Below, piece by piece: positions 32,693-37,284 of a DNA stretch of 37,284 nucleotides (positions are counted from its first letter, which is position 1; each line of letters starts with the position of its first letter). The stretch is from Candidatus Zambryskiibacteriota bacterium (GTDB lineage: Bacteria; Patescibacteriota; Minisyncoccia; Phycocordibacterales; DATDWN01), in assembly GCA_009694965.1 (NCBI GenBank), contig SIBV01000003.1:1-37284 (forward strand), given 5' to 3'. Below the pieces are notes generated by a model. That model searched no databases. It was not told the DNA's origin and saw nothing but the letters and a program-made list of their open reading frames with translations. The position numbers and the translations under genes were made by a program.

Positions 32693-32947
32693 TTATCTAA
32701 TATCTACTATCTTAAGTCCTGTTAACTGTGTTATTTCCTCTATAATTCTTGTTTTAAATATAAATAGCTTATTTTTTACTCCAGATGAAGCCTTCACCAA
32801 CAAAACACAATCCTTTAACTCAACATCCTCCGGACTTATTTTGATTCCTGTATTTTTATCTATGATTTCTAAAATCTGTCTTCGGTGTAAATCTATAGAA
32901 TTGAGTTTTTTAGTAAACCTTTCTAGATATTTTTGAATATTAAACAT
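32693..32947 (-). CDS. 84-aa protein, possible DciA/DUF721-like domain
   Basis: ISPEDVELKDCVLLVKASSGVKNKLFIFKTRIIEEITQLTGLKIVDIR resembles the small KH-like DciA core; location next to dnaN-dnaA. Confidence 0.45.
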   Translation of the reverse strand: MFNIQKYLERFTKKLNSIDLHRRQILEIIDKNTGIKISPEDVELKDCVLLVKASSGVKNKLFIFKTRIIEEITQLTGLKIVDIR

Positions 32948-32949
32948 AG

Positions 32950-33066
32950 TAGATAAACATACTAATTAACGAATAGAGAAATAATATGAATGACTACGAA
33001 TTAGAGAATTAAAAATTTTATTCGTTGCCATTCGTATATTTGTATTGTTCGCATATTCGTATATTT
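32950..33066. repeat. TACGAAT-type palindromic repeat, copy 3
   Basis: ACATACTAATTAACGAATAGAGAAATAATATGAATGACTACGAATT...TTATTCGTTGCCATTCGTATATTTGTATTGTTCGCATATTCGTATATTTATT. Confidence 0.82.
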
Positions 33067-33069
33067 ATT

Positions 33070-34170
33070 TTATTTGTTCATTGGCATAACAAGGTATAGA
33101 AACGACTTATCATTAACCCCTCTTATCACCATCGGTTTATTGTTGTCAGAAAAACTTAAAGATATACTATCTGCATCAATCGCTTGAAAACAGTCTATAA
33201 TGTACTTATGATTAAAGCTTATTATTATTTCCTCTCCCTTCACTACAGCTTCTAGGTTGTTTACATTTTCCCCCACATCCATATTTTTGGTTGTAATTTT
33301 GAAGTTCTTGTCTTTTGGCGAAACATGGAAAATAACCTGACTAAACTTATCTGCAAAAATATTGGAAATACGGAGTCCGCTTATTAAATCTTGTTTCAAA
33401 ACTACAACCTCTGTTTTTATATCCTTAGGAATAATTTGCTTATAATCAGGAAAAACACCATCAATAACCCTGGATGTTATATATAAATCATTGTGAGAAA
33501 ATGCTATTTGGTTGTCATTTAGAAAAACCTCAACATCGTCTTTTATATCATCAATCGTTCTAATTATTTCTCCAACATTTTTAAAAGGTATTAATATTTG
33601 ATTGAATTCTTTGTGTTTTTTGGCTCCTATTCTTTTTTCAGCAAGTCTAAATGAGTCAGTGGCAGCAAAAACCACATCATCTTCATCTGAAGCAACTAAA
33701 ATACTAGCTAAAACTGGACGGATAGTAGAAACAGAGGAACTATATAAAACCGCTTTAAAGCCTTTTATTAAACCAGCAACATTAAATGTAAAAGGTTTAT
33801 TACTCACTACTTTTGGGATATTTGGAAAATCATCGACTGGAAAAGCTTTAATGAGTGATTGTGAGTGTTTTGTAGAAACTTTTAGGTTTCCTTCAACTAC
33901 TTCTAAATTTATATTTTTATCATTGGTTATGTTTGAAATAAAATTATATAAAACAGACCCAGAAACAGCGATGCTTCCAGGTTTAATAACTTTTACTGGA
34001 ATACTTATTTCTATTCCTAAATCTAAATTTGTAGCTTTTATAATAAGAGTTGAATTTTTTGCCTCAAGTAAAATACAATTTAATATTGGCAGTGTTATGT
34101 TTTTACCTGTAATTCTTTCTGCTTTACCTATCGCATAAGCCAACTTATCTTTGATACATTCTATATTCAT
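33070..34170 (-). CDS. dnaN: DNA polymerase III sliding clamp (beta)
   Basis: MNIECIKDKLAYAIGKAERITGKNITLPILNCILLEAKNSTLIIKATNLDLGIEISI...; C-terminal YLVMPMNK. Confidence 0.96.
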   Translation of the reverse strand: MNIECIKDKLAYAIGKAERITGKNITLPILNCILLEAKNSTLIIKATNLDLGIEISIPVKVIKPGSIAVSGSVLYNFISNITNDKNINLEVVEGNLKVSTKHSQSLIKAFPVDDFPNIPKVVSNKPFTFNVAGLIKGFKAVLYSSSVSTIRPVLASILVASDEDDVVFAATDSFRLAEKRIGAKKHKEFNQILIPFKNVGEIIRTIDDIKDDVEVFLNDNQIAFSHNDLYITSRVIDGVFPDYKQIIPKDIKTEVVVLKQDLISGLRISNIFADKFSQVIFHVSPKDKNFKITTKNMDVGENVNNLEAVVKGEEIIISFNHKYIIDCFQAIDADSISLSFSDNNKPMVIRGVNDKSFLYLVMPMNK

Positions 34171-34384
34171 AGTAGTAGTCTAATTTTATTTTTTTAAAGG
34201 ATTTATTACTATTATAGGGTTTTTTATGTGGATAATCCTCATATCCTTATATTATAAGCCTTATAATAAGTATTTTGTCTGTGGATAAGTGTGCTTTATA
34301 TGTGTATAACCAGGTCTTTTATATTACAATCCACATACTGTTTATTGTTTTTACCTAACTTATCTACATACTATACACAAAGTT
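34171..34384. other. putative oriC segment (dnaA-dnaN intergenic) with DnaA-box-like 9-mers
   Basis: TGTGGATAA 34227-34235 and 34280-34288, TGTGTATAA 34301-34309, TTATCTACA 34360-34368, other near matches; very AT-rich. Confidence 0.65.
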
Positions 34385-35722
34385 TTACACAAAGATAGAC
34401 CTTAATTGATTTATTTCTTGTATAAGTAAATCATCCATTTTCATATCATTTTTTATTTTTTCACAGGAGTGCATAACAGTTGTATGATCTCTTCCCCCAA
34501 GCTTCTCCCCTATTGCTGGGTATGAGATGTTGAAATCCTCTCTCAAGATGTACATTATTATTTGTCTCGGTTTTATGATTTCTTTTTTTCTGGTTTTATC
34601 GTAAATCAACTGCTCTTCTATGTTATAAAATTCTGCAACAGTTTTAACGACCTCTTTTGCAGAAACCAATTTTTTAGGTTTTGTGTTGTTTTTTACAAAA
34701 TTTTTCACTTCAGAAAGAGACAGTTCTCTATTTTTAAGTTCGGACTGACATGTGATGGAGTTTATAATACCCTCAAGCTCTCGTATATTACCGGTTACTG
34801 AGTAAGCTAGGTATTCCACAATATCTTTTGATAGAGGATACTGGCTTGAGCTTGATTTTGTTCTAGTGATTGCTGCACGAGACTCGTTATCTGGTGTTGG
34901 TATGTCTACTGTCATCCCAGCGCTAAATCTAGACTTCAGCCTATCCTCCAAGTCTTGGATAAGTCCAGGGTGCTTATCGGATGAAAATATAATTTGTTTA
35001 TTGTTTTCGTATAGGTGGTTGAACAAGTGGAACAACTGTTCTTGTAACTGCATTTTCCCAGAGAAAAACTGGATATCATCCATAATCAGAACATCATACT
35101 TTCGGTACTTTTCTTTGAAAAAGTTAGGTTTGTTTAGTTGTAGAGCATTAACATACTCCTGAGAAAACTTTTCTGAAGTCGTATAAAAAACCTTTTTGTT
35201 ACTAGTGTTCTTCATATGGTTGCCCACTGCTTGTATGAGGTGTGTTTTTCCGTGTCCTGTTCCCCCATAGATAAACAGAGGGTTATAAACTATTCCAGGC
35301 TTTTTTATGATTGCCTGACTTGCGGCATGAGCGAACTCGTTAAATGGTCCAACAATAAAAGATTCAAAGGTATAGCGTGGATTCAAGTTATCCTCTTTGT
35401 TTATGTAAACATCAGCGATAGGAAGTTCTTTTGTTGTTTGGGTGATTTTTTCTACAACAGGCTTATCTTTTGAGCCGACTTTGGAAATTACATAATGAAG
35501 TGATTGTATGTTGGTTGAGATATTTCGGAGGCCCTTTAGAATTGCATTGTGAAACTTACTACCCAACCAATCTTGAACGAAAGTGTTTGGAACTCCGAGA
35601 TATACAGCCCCATCCTCTTGTTTTACAATGGATGTGTCTTTGAACCAAGTGTTGAAGTTCGGTTTAGAGAGTGTTAACTCCATTTCGATGAGGACGCTAT
35701 CCCAGAGTTTTTTGTTATCCAT
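34385..35722 (-). CDS. dnaA: chromosomal replication initiator DnaA
   Basis: NPRYTFESFIVGPFNEFAHAASQAI.., GGTGHGKTHLIQAVGNHM, VLIMDDIQFFSGK, C-terminal KLGGRDHTTVMHSCEKI. Confidence 0.98.
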   Translation of the reverse strand: MDNKKLWDSVLIEMELTLSKPNFNTWFKDTSIVKQEDGAVYLGVPNTFVQDWLGSKFHNAILKGLRNISTNIQSLHYVISKVGSKDKPVVEKITQTTKELPIADVYINKEDNLNPRYTFESFIVGPFNEFAHAASQAIIKKPGIVYNPLFIYGGTGHGKTHLIQAVGNHMKNTSNKKVFYTTSEKFSQEYVNALQLNKPNFFKEKYRKYDVLIMDDIQFFSGKMQLQEQLFHLFNHLYENNKQIIFSSDKHPGLIQDLEDRLKSRFSAGMTVDIPTPDNESRAAITRTKSSSSQYPLSKDIVEYLAYSVTGNIRELEGIINSITCQSELKNRELSLSEVKNFVKNNTKPKKLVSAKEVVKTVAEFYNIEEQLIYDKTRKKEIIKPRQIIMYILREDFNISYPAIGEKLGGRDHTTVMHSCEKIKNDMKMDDLLIQEINQLRSIFV

Positions 35723-35817
35723 ATTGAATTACATTATATAGTGAATGAAAAAATATAATACTTGTTAAAAACCTCAAGATATGTTAGTAATATGTGTATA
35801 TGGTGTGGATAGGTAAA

Positions 35818-35914
35818 CATACGAATGATGCGAATGTATGCGAATAATACAACCAAATCATAATTCTATTCGTAGTCATTCGTAGATTCGCATTATTCGT
35901 TAATTCGTATATTA
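35818..35914. repeat. TACGAAT-type palindromic repeat, copy 4
   Basis: ACATACGAATGATGCGAATGTATGCGAATAATAC...ATTCGTAGTCATTCGTAGATTCGCATTATTCGTTAATTCGTATATTAAATT. Confidence 0.88.
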
Positions 35915-35920
35915 AATTCA

Positions 35921-36058
35921 ATGTCTCAAACATACCAACCAAAAAAGAGAAAGAGAGCGAAGTCACACGGTTTTCTAGCTAGAAGTAAGTCAAAAACAGG
36001 CAGAAACACTATTTTAAGAAGAAGAAGAAAGGGTCGGGCTAAACTGAGTACAGTCTAA
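35921..36058 (+). CDS. rpmH: 50S ribosomal protein L34
   Basis: Manual translation [45 protein letters not shown] (45 aa, below the ORF-track length). Confidence 0.96.
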   Translation: MSQTYQPKKRKRAKSHGFLARSKSKTGRNTILRRRRKGRAKLSTV

Positions 36059-36155
36059 ACAGTTTGTAAAGTCCATAAAGTTTGTAAAGTCCATAAAGTA
36101 GACTAGTTTCAACTTTATAACTTTACAAACTTTTAACTTTATAAACTAATATCTC

Positions 36156-36518
36156 ATGTTACCTAAAAAAAATAGGATATCTAGAAGAGAAATCGAGGTA
36201 ATTTTGAAAAACGGATCAAGGTACAACTCCCCTAATCTTTTGATGTATTTGTACAAAAACGGAAAAGAGAAAAAACTGCAAAACAGTCAGTTTTCATTCT
36301 CTATTTCAAAGAAAATTTCTAAAAATGCTGTTGATAGGAATAAACAGAGAAGGAGGGGTTACTCTGTAATAAACAAGCATATAGATAAAATAAAAGATGG
36401 GTATTATTGCATGTTTGTTTTTAAAAAGGGGTCAGGGTCAATAAAATACGAAAACCTAGAAAAGGAAATATTGGAGTTACTTTCTGAATCAAATGTGTTT
36501 TACCCCCACACCAAATAA
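36156..36518 (+). CDS. rnpA: ribonuclease P protein component
   Basis: MLPKKNRISRREIEVILKNGSRYNSPNLLMYLYKN...FSFSISKKISKNAVDRNKQRRRGYSVINKH; located between rpmH and yidC. Confidence 0.93.
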   Translation: MLPKKNRISRREIEVILKNGSRYNSPNLLMYLYKNGKEKKLQNSQFSFSISKKISKNAVDRNKQRRRGYSVINKHIDKIKDGYYCMFVFKKGSGSIKYENLEKEILELLSESNVFYPHTK

Positions 36519-36582
36519 GACAATATGCCTAGTATAAAAACTATTTTTGTTTAAAATTTGGTTTAAATTTGGTGTGGGGGTA
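36501..36582. repeat. element with ACCCCCACACCAAAT terminal inverted repeats, copy 2
   Basis: TACCCCCACACCAAAT (36501-36516) / ATTTGGTGTGGGGGTA (36567-36582), 16-bp perfect; overlaps the rnpA 3' end. Confidence 0.87.
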
Positions 36583-36592
36583 TAATAACCCA

Positions 36593-37284
36593 ATGATAGC
36601 CTTATTTCACACACTAATATCTGAACCATTATATAACGGATTCATCTTTCTTATGGGTGCTTTACCGTTTTTTGACGCTGGAGTGATTATTTTTATTTTT
36701 ACGATAATAGTTAAGCTTCTCCTCCTTCCCCTATCCATAAAAGCTTCAAAAGCTCAGATCCAGATGAAGGGTACAGAAAAAGACCTACAATTAATTAAAG
36801 ATAAGTACAAAGATAACAAAGAGGAACAGTCACGAAAGACCCTTGATTACTATAAAGAAAAAGGCATAAACCCATTTGCTAGTATTTTCATTCTTTTGAT
36901 TCAACTGCCGATTCTTATCGGTTTGTACCAGGTTTTCATTAAATCAGGACTTCCTCAAATCAACACAGCGCTACTATACTCGTTTGTTCCCTCCCCAGCA
37001 TCAATAGATATGGTTTTTCTAGGATTAATAAATATTTCTGACAAGAGTTTTGTGTTGGCAATAATTGCTGGTGTGACGACTTATTTCCAAATAAAGCTAT
37101 CAAGTGCCGCAGTAGAAGGAAGTGCTCCTCAAAGTGAAATTGCTAAGATGATGACGATGCAAATGAAGTATTTTTTCCCAATACTAATGACAATAATCGC
37201 CTATACAATCTCCTCAGCAATCGCACTTTATCTTATTACTAGTAACTTATTTGCTATAGGACAGGAAATATATATAAAGAAGAA
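36593..37284 (+). CDS. yidC: YidC/Oxa1 membrane insertase, truncated by the window end
   Basis: MIALFHTLISEPLYNGFIFLMGALPFFDAGVIIFIFTIIVKLLLLPLSIKASKAQIQMKG...YKEKGINPFASIFILLIQLPILIGLYQVF; TATAAT at 36582-36587. Confidence 0.93.
   Translation, partial: MIALFHTLISEPLYNGFIFLMGALPFFDAGVIIFIFTIIVKLLLLPLSIKASKAQIQMKGTEKDLQLIKDKYKDNKEEQSRKTLDYYKEKGINPFASIFILLIQLPILIGLYQVFIKSGLPQINTALLYSFVPSPASIDMVFLGLINISDKSFVLAIIAGVTTYFQIKLSSAAVEGSAPQSEIAKMMTMQMKYFFPILMTIIAYTISSAIALYLITSNLFAIGQEIYIKK

Noticed and set aside
33602-34138. 178-aa plus-strand ORF opposite dnaN
   Set aside because: Mirror-frame artefact of dnaN on the other strand.

Overview
This 37.3 kb AT-rich window looks like a chromosome segment from a Candidate Phyla Radiation / Patescibacteria (Parcubacteria-like) genome. 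That placement is inferred from gene content and style, not from a search. It includes the replication-origin neighbourhood (dnaN-dnaA | rpmH-rnpA-yidC). Housekeeping genes include rpsT, ruvA, ruvB, ruvC, mutM, holA-like, polA, tsaE, pilB-like ATPase, yebC, lepA, murJ, gatB, obgE, tyrS and a PBP1A-type gene. RNA genes are tRNA-Arg(GCG), tRNA-Lys(UUU) and rnpB. The most unusual aspect is the density of dispersed palindromic or structured repeats; I can separate about seven families by eye. (i) A TTTTCAATT-type palindrome sits in intergenic DNA, inside RNase P RNA, and in frame inside LepA and GatB, analogous to Rickettsia palindromic elements. (ii) A two-hairpin module has conserved linkers and covarying stems. 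(iii) TACGAAT-type palindromes abut start codons. (iv) A GTAGTGA-GC..GC-TCTACTAC hairpin lies upstream of both ruvA and ruvB. (v) A ~120-nt long-hairpin element has two copies. (vi) An element with ACCCCCACACCAA terminal inverted repeats has two copies. (vii) A CCTTGAGCATCCT..GGTGTACTGCTCCTGTAAGGAGG element has two copies. The window also holds a RAYT/Y1 transposase flanked by REP-like hairpins, a helix-turn-helix/RAYT chimera with a 28-bp perfect inverted repeat at its junction, a 52-bp perfect palindrome in a divergent promoter region, a small-ORF operon with a CxxC micropeptide, and a GC-rich foreign lipoprotein gene.
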